Shown here: in pieces, positions 1 through 7,936 of the stretch
Layout of the letters: every line of letters starts with the position of its first letter
Position numbering within the stretch: position 1 is the first letter of the stretch
NCBI GenBank assembly: GCA_937864205.1
Contig: CALMJB010000114.1
Coordinates: 1-10,372 of the forward strand
Length of the DNA stretch: 10,372 nucleotides
Source of the DNA: an uncultured Actinomycetes bacterium
GTDB lineage: Bacteria > Actinomycetota > Actinomycetes > Nanopelagicales > Nanopelagicaceae
Reading direction: 5' to 3'
The notes under the pieces: generated by a model
What the model was told of the DNA's origin: nothing
Database searches by the model: none
Seen by the model: only the letters and a program-made list of their open reading frames with translations
Made by a program: the position numbers and the translations under genes

Positions 1-1737
1 ACCTGTGCAATTTTCCCAATTGATGAAGAAACTTTGCGGTATTTACGATTCACCGGCCGCAATGCCAAGCAGGTAGAGATTGTAGAAAAATATGCGAAAC
101 AGAATGCACTTTGGCATGATCCGAATAAGTCACCACGTTTTTCAGAGCATTTAGAGCTTGATCTAGCAACCGTGGTGCCATCAATTGCCGGTCCAAAGCG
201 TCCGCAAGATCGAATTTCACTTAATCAAGCAAAGAACTCTTATGCGCAGCACGCGCCAAGTTATGTAACACCAAAAACAAATTCCACACCAGTAAAAATC
301 GAATTAAATGGTAGCGCCACAAAAATAGAAAACGGTGATGTGGTAATTGCATCAATCACTTCTTGTACAAATACTTCAAATCCTTCCGTGATGATTGCCG
401 CGGCACTGCTGGCAAAAAATGCCGTAGAACGTGGTTTGAAAAGTAAGCCTTGGGTTAAAACCACACTTGCACCCGGATCTAAAGTTGTGACCGACTACTA
501 TGAAAAAGCTGGCCTAATGCCATTTATGGAAAAACTTGGATTCAATCTGGTCGGTTATGGTTGTGTGACCTGCATCGGAAATTCCGGACCATTACCTGAA
601 ACAGTTAGCAAAGCGGTAAATGAGAATGATCTGGCAGTGGCCGCGGTGCTTTCGGGAAATCGAAACTTTGAAGGTCGAATTTCACCAGATGTAAAGATGA
701 ATTATTTAGCTTCACCTCCACTAGTAGTTGCGTATGCACTTTCTGGAACTATGAATCATGATTTTGAGGCCGAACCGCTTGGCACCGATACAAATGGAAA
801 GTCGGTTTATCTAAAAGAAATTTGGCCATCGCCAGAGCAGGTGCAATCCGTAATTGATTCTTCAATTACTTCTGAGATGTTTACTAAAGATTACGCCTCA
901 GTTTTCGAAGGTGACCATCGTTGGAAATCCCTAGAAACTCCCACCGGGAAAACTTTTGAATGGGATGCAAATTCCACCTATGTGCGCAAACCACCATACT
1001 TTGAGGGAATTACCAAAAAACCTAATCCAGTTACCGATATAAGTAACGCAAAAGTTTTGGCCGTACTTGGTGATTCCGTGACGACCGACCACATTTCGCC
1101 CGCTGGTTCAATCAAAGTTGATTCGCCGGCGGGTAAATATTTAATCGAACATGGAATACAAAAGAGCGATTTCAACTCTTACGGTTCAAGACGTGGAAAT
1201 CATGAAGTGATGATTCGTGGCACATTTGCAAATATTCGATTGAAAAATTTACTGCTAGATGGAGTTGAAGGTGGATTTACTAAAGATTTCTTAAATGGTG
1301 GCGCGCAAACCACAATTTACGACGCTGCCATGAATTATCAAAAGCAAAACATTCCATTGGTGATCTTTGCTGGAAAAGAGTATGGGTCAGGCTCTTCCCG
1401 TGACTGGGCCGCAAAGGGCACTGCATTACTCGGAGTTAAAGCAGTAATCGCTGAATCTTTTGAACGTATTCATCGTTCGAATTTGATTGGAATGGGTGTT
1501 CTGCCACTTCAATTCATTGAAGGCGAAAATTTCAAATCGTTAGGCTTGACTGGCAGTGAAGAGATTTCAATTTCTGGAATAACTGAATTAAATGCTGGCA
1601 AGATTCCAAGTGAAGTTGCGGTAATCGCTGGCGGTATTAAATTCAAGGCAAAGGTGCGAATTGATACACCAGGTGAGGCGGATTATTACCGCCACGGTGG
1701 AATTATGCAGTTTGTGTTGCGTTCGCTGGTCGCATAA
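1..1737 (+). CDS. acnA: Aconitate hydratase, AcnA/IRP type (5'-truncated by window edge)
   Basis: Cytoplasmic TCA-cycle enzyme that isomerises citrate to isocitrate through cis-aconitate, using a [4Fe-4S] cluster. The reading frame is already open at base 1 (it reads TCAIFPIDEETLRYL, a typical aconitase stretch), so the true start lies upstream; 578 residues are visible of the roughly 900 usual for AcnA. The three cluster cysteines are present: one in SCTNTS (codon at 364) and two in CVTC (codons at 562 and 571). The C-terminal swivel domain begins near base 1040 with GDSVTTDHISPAGS (about 1069-1110) and contains the substrate-binding loop YGSGSSRDW (1381-1407) and GMGVLPLQF (about 1489-1515). 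Domain order is that of AcnA, not AcnB. The gene ends 36 bp before dxs on the same strand. No hairpin terminator follows, so some read-through into dxs is possible. Identification is very secure; only the start is missing. Confidence 0.97.
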   Translation, partial: TCAIFPIDEETLRYLRFTGRNAKQVEIVEKYAKQNALWHDPNKSPRFSEHLELDLATVVPSIAGPKRPQDRISLNQAKNSYAQHAPSYVTPKTNSTPVKIELNGSATKIENGDVVIASITSCTNTSNPSVMIAAALLAKNAVERGLKSKPWVKTTLAPGSKVVTDYYEKAGLMPFMEKLGFNLVGYGCVTCIGNSGPLPETVSKAVNENDLAVAAVLSGNRNFEGRISPDVKMNYLASPPLVVAYALSGTMNHDFEAEPLGTDTNGKSVYLKEIWPSPEQVQSVIDSSITSEMFTKDYASVFEGDHRWKSLETPTGKTFEWDANSTYVRKPPYFEGITKKPNPVTDISNAKVLAVLGDSVTTDHISPAGSIKVDSPAGKYLIEHGIQKSDFNSYGSRRGNHEVMIRGTFANIRLKNLLLDGVEGGFTKDFLNGGAQTTIYDAAMNYQKQNIPLVIFAGKEYGSGSSRDWAAKGTALLGVKAVIAESFERIHRSNLIGMGVLPLQFIEGENFKSLGLTGSEEISISGITELNAGKIPSEVAVIAGGIKFKAKVRIDTPGEADYYRHGGIMQFVLRSLVA

Positions 1738-1738
1738 A

Positions 1739-1767
1739 TTCCCAAAGTAATTCAAACAATTTAAACT
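1739..1767 (+). promoter_or_regulatory. Putative leaderless promoter of dxs
   Basis: A -10-like TAAACT sits at 1762-1767 and ends 6 bp before the dxs ATG at 1774. Seventeen bp upstream of it is TTCCCA (1739-1744), a 4-of-6 match to TTGACA. With usual -10 to +1 spacing, transcription would start at or next to the A of the ATG. There is no purine-rich ribosome-binding site in the 36-bp gap. It lies entirely between acnA and dxs. Confidence 0.5.
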
Positions 1768-1773
1768 ATCGGT

Positions 1774-3723
1774 ATGTCTGCCCCCGCTATAAAACTATCT
1801 GATCTCAAATCGCCAGCAGATTTAAAACAGCAATCACCACAGGCACTTGCAGATTTAGCTGGGGAAATTCGAGCATTTTTAATTGAGAAAGTTTCAAAAT
1901 CTGGCGGGCACCTTGGTCCAAATTTAGGCGTAGTTGAATTAACAATTGCGATTCATAAAACTTTTGACTCACCTAAAGATGTAATCGTTTTTGATACTGG
2001 TCATCAATCTTATGTTCACAAACTTTTAACTGGGCGAGCCGATGGCTTTGATCGACTTCGTCAGCGGGGTGGGATAGCTGGTTATCCAAATAGAAAAGAG
2101 AGTGATCATGATGTGGTGGAAAATTCACATGCATCGACCGCGCTTTCTTGGAGTGATGGAATTGCAAAAGGATTTAAATTAACAAACCAAACCGATCGCC
2201 ATGTGATTTGCGTGGTGGGAGATGGCGCATTAACCGGTGGAATGGCTTGGGAAGCACTGAACAACATCGCGACAAACAAAGATGAGAAATTAATAATTGT
2301 AGTAAATGACAACGAGCGCTCTTATTCGCCAACAATTGGCGGGGTGGCAAATTATCTTACGACGTTACGTAGCACTAAGGGATATGAAAAATTCTTAGAT
2401 TGGGGCCGAGGTGTCTTGCAAAAAACTCCGGTAGTTGGTCAACCGATTTACAACACAATGCACGGAGTGAAAAAAGGTTTGAAGGATATCGTCGCGCCAC
2501 AGGGAATGTTTGAAGACCTTGGCCTTAAGTATTTGGGTCCAATTGATGGTCATGACATCTCTGAAATTGAAAAGAGTTTGAACATCGCCAAGAATTTCAA
2601 TGGTCCAATATTGGTTCATGTGATTACTGAAAAAGGTAAAGGCCATCAACCGGCAATTAATGATGAGGCGGAAAAATTCCACGCCGTTGGCGTTGTAGAT
2701 CCAGAAACAGGTGAACCATTAAGTAAGAGTGGCCCAACCTGGACCTCGATTTTTTCCGATGAATTAGTCGAAATTGGCGCGCAAAACTCAAAAGTTGTTG
2801 CGATTACTGCAGCGATGCTTGGTCCAACTGGGCTAGATAAATTTAAGGATAAATTTCCGAATCGAACTTTTGATGTTGGCATCGCCGAACAACATGCCAC
2901 CACCAGCGCAGCTGGAATGGCAAAGGCTGGTTTGCATCCAGTTGTAGCGGTTTATTCCACCTTTTTAAATCGAGCATTTGATCAATTGTTGTTAGATGTG
3001 GCGCTACATAAAGCTGGCGTAACTTTTGTATTAGATAGATCTGGTATCACCGGTGATGATGGTCCAAGTCATCATGGGATTTGGGATTTAGCGTTGACTG
3101 GAATCGTGCCAACATTAAGAGCCGGTGCACCAAGAGATGCAACTAGATTAAAAGAGTTATTAAATGAAGCGATTGCAGTTGATGATGCACCGACGATGAT
3201 TCGATTTCCTAAAGGTGCAGTTGGTGCAGATATTCCTGCATTTGAGCGCCGCGACGGCGTCGATGTGCTTTATCGCGGAGAAAGCGCAGATTTACTATTA
3301 GTAAGCGTTGGTGCAATGGCGCAGTTATCTGTAGAAGCAGCCGCCGGCGCATATCGCGAAGGTGTCGGTGTAACTGTGGTTGATCCACGCTGGGTTAAAC
3401 CTTTACCTAATTCGCTGGTCACTATGGCGGAAAGATATAAGTCGGTAGTTGTAATAGAAGATGGAATTCGCCATGCCGGAATCGCCAGTACATTGTCGGA
3501 ACAGTTGCGCGAGGCTGGTTGCGAAATTGCGGTTCACTCTTTGGGTGTGCCAATGCAATTTATCGAGCATTCAAAGCGAACTGAAATATTAAATGATCTA
3601 GGTTTAACAGTTCAAAATGTAACTAGATCATTAGTTAGTTGGAGCGCACGTAATGGCGCTACTACGCCGGCAGCGATGCAACTCCCGGCGGATGAAAACG
3701 CGCGCCGCAAACCGAATCGCTAA
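1774..3723 (+). CDS. dxs: 1-deoxy-D-xylulose-5-phosphate synthase
   Basis: Cytoplasmic thiamine-diphosphate enzyme that condenses pyruvate and glyceraldehyde 3-phosphate into DXP, the entry step of the MEP isoprenoid pathway. At 649 aa it is slightly longer than the usual 620-640. Visible landmarks: SGGHLGPNLG with His46; the diphosphate/Mg motif GDGALTGGMAWEALNN (149-164) completed by Asn178 in VVNDN; the catalytic glutamate Glu372 in IAEQHATTSAAGMA; DRSGITGDDGPSHHG (421-435); and a C-terminal transketolase-like domain from about residue 500 (VVDPRWVKPLP at 535-545, IEHS at 597-600). ATG 1774 is chosen because the N-terminus then aligns with the family and a -10-like box lies 6 bp upstream. 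The last 20 residues or so (rich in Ala, Pro, Arg) look like a nonconserved tail; they are encoded where the gene overlaps the opposite-strand beta-oxidation gene by 62 bp. Confidence 0.97.
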   Translation: MSAPAIKLSDLKSPADLKQQSPQALADLAGEIRAFLIEKVSKSGGHLGPNLGVVELTIAIHKTFDSPKDVIVFDTGHQSYVHKLLTGRADGFDRLRQRGGIAGYPNRKESDHDVVENSHASTALSWSDGIAKGFKLTNQTDRHVICVVGDGALTGGMAWEALNNIATNKDEKLIIVVNDNERSYSPTIGGVANYLTTLRSTKGYEKFLDWGRGVLQKTPVVGQPIYNTMHGVKKGLKDIVAPQGMFEDLGLKYLGPIDGHDISEIEKSLNIAKNFNGPILVHVITEKGKGHQPAINDEAEKFHAVGVVDPETGEPLSKSGPTWTSIFSDELVEIGAQNSKVVAITAAMLGPTGLDKFKDKFPNRTFDVGIAEQHATTSAAGMAKAGLHPVVAVYSTFLNRAFDQLLLDVALHKAGVTFVLDRSGITGDDGPSHHGIWDLALTGIVPTLRAGAPRDATRLKELLNEAIAVDDAPTMIRFPKGAVGADIPAFERRDGVDVLYRGESADLLLVSVGAMAQLSVEAAAGAYREGVGVTVVDPRWVKPLPNSLVTMAERYKSVVVIEDGIRHAGIASTLSEQLREAGCEIAVHSLGVPMQFIEHSKRTEILNDLGLTVQNVTRSLVSWSARNGATTPAAMQLPADENARRKPNR

Positions 3724-5776
3724 TTCCTTCTCGATCTAGATAAGGAAGTATTCCACCAAGGTGTAGTGGCCAGCCTGCACCCAACAACATACAAATATCT
3801 ATCTCCGCTGCAGTCGCAACAACTTTTTCATCTAACATCATTTTTGCTTCCTTGGCGAGTGCAACTAAAGCACGTTGACGCACTTGATCTGCTGTAGATG
3901 GGGAATTTCCCGCCTGCAATAGTTTGATTGCATCAGGATTAACCGATTGGTTGCCATCTTTATCTTTGATATAAAAACTCTTGATTCCGGCTTCCACAAA
4001 TTTTTTCATAGTTGGTGAAATTTTGTAACGCTCGCCAAGATTTGCATTCAATGTGGTTGCCACATGCAATGCGACGGCAGGTCCGACTAAGCCAAGTAAT
4101 TCAAGTGAGGTCATTGGGAAACCAAGCGGTTTCATAGCCGCGTCAGCAACTTCGTAAGGAGTGCCTTCATCGATTGCATCAGTAACTTCGCCCATGAATC
4201 TAGTCAGCAAACGATTAACAACAAAGGCTGGTGCATCTTTTACAATCACCATAGTTTTCTTTAGCTCTTTGCCAACTGCGATTGCGGTGGCACAGCTTGC
4301 GTCATCGGTTTTAGTTGTGCGAGCAACTTCTAATAACGGCATCACCGCGACCGGATTAAAGAAATGAAATCCAACTACTCGTTCTGGATTTTTCATTCCG
4401 TCTGACATTTTTTCTACCGAAAGGGAAGAGGTGTTGGTTGCAATTACACACTCTGGCGTGACTATGGTCTCTAATTGTTTAAATAAATCCTGTTTCAACT
4501 TTAATTCTTCAAAGATTGCTTCAATCACAAAATCACAATTTGCAAAAACTTTTTGATCAGTCGAGCCGGAGATATTTGTTTTCAATCTGGTCGCGTTCTC
4601 TGGTTGAATGCGACCTTTTTCTAGCAACTTATCAATTTCGCTATTTATATAAGCCAAGCCTTTATCGACTCTGGCTTGATCTAGATCAGTGATGACCACT
4701 GGAACTTTAAGGTTGCGCAAAAATAGTAGAGCCAGCTGAGAGGCCATTAATCCAGCACCTACTACGCCAACGCGCGTCACTTTTCTAGCCAATGAAGATT
4801 TGGGGGCGCCTTCGACTTTCTTTCGCTTTTTCTGAATCAAGTTGAAGGAATACAGCGATGCTCTAAGTGCATCACTCATTACCAGATTTGCCAGCGTTTC
4901 ATCTTCGGCGGCGAATCCATCGGTTAGCGAATTAGTTTGCGCGGCTTTAATTAGTTCCAGAGCTTTTAACGGTGAAGCAATCTGCGCGCCGCCGTACTTT
5001 TTTTGCACCGCAGCGTTTCCGACTGTTATTGCTTTGGCAAAGCCAGCATCATCTTTTGAATAATCTTTGCGTTCAATTTTATTTTTACCGGAAATTATCG
5101 CTGCGGCAAACTGCAATGATTTTTCTAAGAAATCTGCCGGTTCATAGACCGCGTCAACGACTCCGAGCGTGAGCGCATCTTTCGCTTTCATCATGGTGTT
5201 GTTGTTTAATGCGTTAAGAATTATTACTTTCACTGCATTTTCTGGACCTATTAATTTTGGCAAAATCGTGGCCCCGCCCCATCCGGGCACTAAACCTAAG
5301 AAGCACTCTGGCAAAGCGGTAAAGGCGGTAGTGGCAAGTGTTCGGTATTTGCAATGCAGTGCAACTTCAAGACCACCACCTAATGCAAGTCCATTTACAA
5401 AGGCAAAGGTAGGTTTCTTTGAATCGGTGAAACGACGAAAAACTGCATGGCCTAATCGGCCAATTTGTAGCGATTGTTCCTTATCTTTTAAAAACGAAAG
5501 CGCAGATAAGTCGGCGCCGGCGGCAAAAATAAATGGTTTACCGGTGATTGCAATTGCCACACTGTTAGAACTTTCCGCAGCCAAGATGGCTGCATCAAGT
5601 GCTTGTAAAGATTTCGGTCCAAAAGTATTTGGCCGGGTGTGATCCATTGCGTTATCAAGAGTTATCAATGAAAGTGAGCCACTTGCACCGAATGCAGATA
5701 AATCCACTTCGCGCACCAGCGCATTTGTCACAACTTCATCGGGTGCACCTTCAGGCAATTTAATTTCAGTACTCAT
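3662..5776 (-). CDS. fadB: Fatty acid oxidation complex alpha subunit: enoyl-CoA hydratase / 3-hydroxyacyl-CoA dehydrogenase
   Basis: Bifunctional beta-oxidation enzyme that hydrates enoyl-CoA and oxidises the 3-hydroxyacyl-CoA with NAD; the thiolase just upstream finishes the cycle. The 704 aa match the usual 700-730. Residues about 30-220 form a crotonase fold: oxyanion-hole loop FAAGADLSAL (84-93) and the two catalytic glutamates, Glu137 in GGGLEVAL and Glu157 in LPECFLG, spaced 20 residues apart as in E. coli FadB. From about 334 comes the NAD-binding Rossmann domain (GVVGAGLMASQLA, 337-349), with catalytic His471 in GFHFFNPV and Glu483 in LLEVARTT, then two 3HCDH C-terminal domains (about 515-605 and 635-695). 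Both active sites look intact. The ATG lies 9 bp after the thiolase stop, so the two are probably co-transcribed, although a TAATTT box suggests an extra start site. The TAG stop lies inside the dxs tail. fadB versus fadJ naming is arbitrary here. Confidence 0.95.
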   Translation of the reverse strand: MSTEIKLPEGAPDEVVTNALVREVDLSAFGASGSLSLITLDNAMDHTRPNTFGPKSLQALDAAILAAESSNSVAIAITGKPFIFAAGADLSALSFLKDKEQSLQIGRLGHAVFRRFTDSKKPTFAFVNGLALGGGLEVALHCKYRTLATTAFTALPECFLGLVPGWGGATILPKLIGPENAVKVIILNALNNNTMMKAKDALTLGVVDAVYEPADFLEKSLQFAAAIISGKNKIERKDYSKDDAGFAKAITVGNAAVQKKYGGAQIASPLKALELIKAAQTNSLTDGFAAEDETLANLVMSDALRASLYSFNLIQKKRKKVEGAPKSSLARKVTRVGVVGAGLMASQLALLFLRNLKVPVVITDLDQARVDKGLAYINSEIDKLLEKGRIQPENATRLKTNISGSTDQKVFANCDFVIEAIFEELKLKQDLFKQLETIVTPECVIATNTSSLSVEKMSDGMKNPERVVGFHFFNPVAVMPLLEVARTTKTDDASCATAIAVGKELKKTMVIVKDAPAFVVNRLLTRFMGEVTDAIDEGTPYEVADAAMKPLGFPMTSLELLGLVGPAVALHVATTLNANLGERYKISPTMKKFVEAGIKSFYIKDKDGNQSVNPDAIKLLQAGNSPSTADQVRQRALVALAKEAKMMLDEKVVATAAEIDICMLLGAGWPLHLGGILPYLDREGISDSVCGARFHPPGVASLPA

Positions 5777-5782
5777 AAATTT

Positions 5783-5788
5783 AAATTA
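5783..5788 (-). promoter_or_regulatory. Possible internal -10 box of the fad alpha subunit gene, containing the thiolase stop codon
   Basis: On the minus strand TAATTT ends 6 bp before the ATG at 5776. Its first three bases are the TAA stop of the thiolase gene. No Shine-Dalgarno site is present in the 9-bp gap (AAATTT precedes the ATG directly). The stretch is very AT-rich, so a chance match is more likely here than at the other starts. No clear -35 was identified. Confidence 0.3.
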
Positions 5789-7012
5789 TTTCCCGTTGTA
5801 ATTTGGGTTTTCCCAGATAACGGTGCCGCCCATTCCAAGACCAATACACATTGTGGTGATTCCGTATCTAACTTCAGGATGCTCGGCGAATGCGGTGGCA
5901 AGATTTAACATCAGTCGCACACCGCTGGATGCCAATGGGTGACCAACCGCAATTGCGCCTCCGTAGATATTTACTCTTGGATCATCATCTGCGATTTTGA
6001 AATAATCTAAAAATGAAAGTACTTGCACTGAAAATGCTTCGTTAATTTCAAATAATCCGATATCGGATATATCTAATCCTGCTTTCGCAAGAGCCTTCAC
6101 GGTCGCCGGAACCGGACCGTAGCCCATAATTTCTGGTTCTACTCCGGCAAATGCAAAAGTCACCATTCGCATTTTTACCGGCAGATTTAACTCTTTTGCT
6201 TTTTGTTCAGATGCCAGCAGCGCACAAGTTGCACCATCATTTAAACCGGCAGCATTTCCGGCAGTTACTCGACCGGATGGACGGAATGGAGTTTTCAGAG
6301 CGGCTAATGCCTCTAAAGTTGTTTGTGGTCTTGGTGGCTCATCAACTGTGGCCACGCCCCAACCAGATTCAGCACTGCGGACCGCCACTGGAATTAAATT
6401 TGGTTGAATCTTTTTTTGTTCATATGCCTTTGCAGTTTTTTGTTGAGATGCGAGTGCATATTTATCGGAACGTTCCTTAGTTAATTGTGGAAACTTATCG
6501 TGCAATCTCTCTGCAGTTGCTCCCATTTGTAATGCATCGGTGTCGACAATACGTTCTGCTAAATATCTTGGGTTTGGATCGATGCCATCACCCATTGGAT
6601 GATTTCCCATATGCTCAACGCCACCGGCAATTGCTAAATCGTATGCACCCATATTTATTGCGCCAGCAATAGTTGTCACCGCGGTCATTGCGCCGGCACA
6701 CCAACGATCAATTGAATAACCTGGCACGGTATTTGGAATTCCAGCCAATATCGCAACCGAGCGACCAATATTCATACCTTGATCGCCAGTTTGAGTTGCA
6801 GCCGCTATCGCCACATCATCAATCTCTTTTTTATCTAATTTAGGGTGACGTTCTAATAATCCGCGCAGACAACGCACCATGATGTCATCGGCCCGAGTGC
6901 CGGAGTAAAGCGAACCGGCTTTTCCAAATGGGGTTCTGACCGCATCAACTAAGACAACATTGGTAACGGTTTTTGCAACTTTGGGTTTTGATTGGGAGTT
7001 ATCGTTAGCCAT
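5786..7012 (-). CDS. fadA: Acetyl-CoA acyltransferase (thiolase, beta-oxidation beta subunit)
   Basis: Cleaves 3-ketoacyl-CoA with CoA to acetyl-CoA and a shortened acyl-CoA (thiolase II reaction); soluble, expected to act with the alpha subunit encoded next. The 408 aa are the normal length. The nucleophile is Cys105 in SIDRWCAGAMTAV; GVEHMGNHPMG follows at 131-141; then NEAF (324-327), GGAIAVGHPLASSG (351-364) with His358, and the second active-site cysteine Cys389 in CIGLGMGG. All four thiolase signatures are present. The residue before the nucleophile is Trp, and CAGA replaces the common C-S-S-G, a variant I associate with some actinobacterial paralogues. The ATG at 7012 gives about 16 residues before the core sequence (NVVLVDAVRTPFG) and has a good -35/-10 pair directly upstream. 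It heads a two-gene unit with the alpha subunit. A narrower acetoacetyl-CoA thiolase role cannot be excluded from sequence alone. Confidence 0.95.
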   Translation of the reverse strand: MANDNSQSKPKVAKTVTNVVLVDAVRTPFGKAGSLYSGTRADDIMVRCLRGLLERHPKLDKKEIDDVAIAAATQTGDQGMNIGRSVAILAGIPNTVPGYSIDRWCAGAMTAVTTIAGAINMGAYDLAIAGGVEHMGNHPMGDGIDPNPRYLAERIVDTDALQMGATAERLHDKFPQLTKERSDKYALASQQKTAKAYEQKKIQPNLIPVAVRSAESGWGVATVDEPPRPQTTLEALAALKTPFRPSGRVTAGNAAGLNDGATCALLASEQKAKELNLPVKMRMVTFAFAGVEPEIMGYGPVPATVKALAKAGLDISDIGLFEINEAFSVQVLSFLDYFKIADDDPRVNIYGGAIAVGHPLASSGVRLMLNLATAFAEHPEVRYGITTMCIGLGMGGTVIWENPNYNGK

Positions 7013-7019
7013 ACCGAAA

Positions 7020-7047
7020 AGGCTACTCGTGGGTATTTAAATTGCAA
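7020..7047 (-). promoter_or_regulatory. Putative leaderless promoter of the thiolase-alpha subunit unit
   Basis: On the minus strand TTGCAA (7047-7042) is followed after 16 bp by TAGCCT (7025-7020), which ends 7 bp before the ATG at 7012. The start codon would therefore lie at or within a base or so of the transcription start, and no Shine-Dalgarno site is visible. The -35 falls inside a short inverted repeat (7033-7051). Confidence 0.5.
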
Positions 7048-7051
7048 ATAC
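7033..7051. repeat. Short inverted repeat between the iron permease and thiolase genes
   Basis: GTATTT (7033-7038) and AAATAC (7046-7051) are perfect inverted copies separated by 7 bp. The element covers the putative -35 of the thiolase gene and lies 14 bp past the stop of the permease gene. It could be an operator half-site pair or a very weak transcript hairpin. With only one G:C pair at each end and no T-tract it is not a convincing terminator. Confidence 0.25.
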
Positions 7052-7064
7052 TGAGAATTTAGGT

Positions 7065-7901
7065 TTAAGCGCGGGAAAGAGTCGGCTGTTTAGATTGGGC
7101 ATCGGCCTTTGATGGCGCAAGATAGAAGCGCAGGGTGATTGCCATGTAAGCGGCCCAAAGCACTAGCTGAACCCAGGAAATCTTTGTGGAAATTCCGATT
7201 GTGCCGGAAAGTATTGTGCCGATTATTGAGTTAGCCGGTAACCATGATTCTGTATTCCATGCATAAGAATTTTCACCAGGTATTAACCCGAACTCTTGGA
7301 ACTCATGGATTCCATAACTTAAAACTCCGGCAGCTACCACGATTAAGGCCACCCCAGTGATAGTGAAAAACTTAGATAGATTTAATTTTATTGCCCGGTT
7401 GTAAACCAAATATCCCAACAGCACTGCGGTCGCTAACCCAAGGATTAAGCCGATTGTGGGTTCGGATGTTTGTGAAACGGTTTTGAAATTTGAATAAATA
7501 AATAAGGAGGTTTCAAGCCCTTCCCGGGCAACTGCAAAAAAAGCGGCAGAAACCAAACCAACTTTTCCTATTTGCACCGCGGTGTCGACCTTGTTATGTA
7601 GTTCGATTTTCAACGACCTAGCCGCACGCTTCATCCAAAACACCATCCAGGTGACTAATCCGACCGCTACAAATGATGTGGTTCCGGCGAACATCTCTTC
7701 GCCACGCGCACTTAGCTCTTTTGAGGTGAAGGTAAGAAATCCTCCGAAGGCCAGCGATGCTGAAATGGCGACCGCGACTCCGGTCCAGATTGGTGCAAGT
7801 AAGTGCCTTCGATCGGTTTTAACCACGTAGGCGACCAATATTCCGACGATTAGGGCGGCTTCTAGTCCCTCGCGTAAGGCGATTAGGAAGGTACTCAACA
7901 T
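7065..7901 (-). CDS. efeU: FTR1-family iron permease (EfeU-like)
   Basis: Integral membrane permease for iron; in characterised systems EfeU works with the periplasmic or extracellular partners EfeO and EfeB, neither of which is in this window. The 278 aa match the family. The two hallmark REGLE motifs are present, at 10-14 in the first membrane segment and 126-130 in the fourth. Hydrophobic stretches suggest seven membrane helices at roughly 4-26, 36-57, 72-90, 113-138, 149-167, 179-197 and 243-260, with an acidic KELSARGEEM loop (61-70) resembling the family's Glu-rich motif. There is no separate signal peptide, as expected because helix 1 carries REGLE. ATG 7901 gives the canonical short N-terminus before REGLE. 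It has its own -35/-10 and a 6-bp-stem inverted repeat upstream, so it is probably transcribed independently of rnd and may be metal-regulated (inference only). Confidence 0.93.
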   Translation of the reverse strand: MLSTFLIALREGLEAALIVGILVAYVVKTDRRHLLAPIWTGVAVAISASLAFGGFLTFTSKELSARGEEMFAGTTSFVAVGLVTWMVFWMKRAARSLKIELHNKVDTAVQIGKVGLVSAAFFAVAREGLETSLFIYSNFKTVSQTSEPTIGLILGLATAVLLGYLVYNRAIKLNLSKFFTITGVALIVVAAGVLSYGIHEFQEFGLIPGENSYAWNTESWLPANSIIGTILSGTIGISTKISWVQLVLWAAYMAITLRFYLAPSKADAQSKQPTLSRA

Positions 7902-7907
7902 GGCCTC

Positions 7908-7936
7908 AGCCTAAAGAGAGTCGGGGAATTTCGCAA
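7908..7936 (-). promoter_or_regulatory. Putative leaderless promoter of the iron permease gene
   Basis: On the minus strand TTGCGA (7936-7931), 17 bp, then TAGGCT (7913-7908), which ends 6 bp before the ATG at 7901. This is the best-spaced -35/-10 pair in the window. A GAGG sits only 2 bp from the ATG, too close for normal ribosome binding. The -35 is embedded in the right arm (minus-strand sense) of the inverted repeat at 7932-7949, placing any bound protein in direct competition with RNA polymerase. Confidence 0.55.

Noticed and set aside
34..36. TTG at 34 as the start codon of aconitase
   Set aside because: The frame is open and matches conserved aconitase sequence from base 1 (TCAIFPIDEET), and more than 300 N-terminal residues of the family are missing, so the true start is upstream of the window.
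3724..3747. TTCCTT ... AAGGAA inverted repeat right after the dxs stop, with an ATCTAGAT palindrome inside, as a dxs terminator
   Set aside because: The stem is only 6 bp with two G:C pairs, the loop is 12 nt, there is no T-tract, and the bases encode the conserved LDREGI region of the opposite gene, which explains them sufficiently.
5169..5642. 157-codon open frame on the plus strand opposite the fad alpha subunit gene
   Set aside because: It lies wholly antisense to the crotonase domain, whose catalytic residues are intact. The translation has no recognisable motif and no start signal like those of the real genes.
6151..6480. 109-codon open frame antisense to the thiolase gene
   Set aside because: Composition (His, Leu and Phe rich, no motifs) is typical of a reverse-strand shadow of a protein-coding gene.
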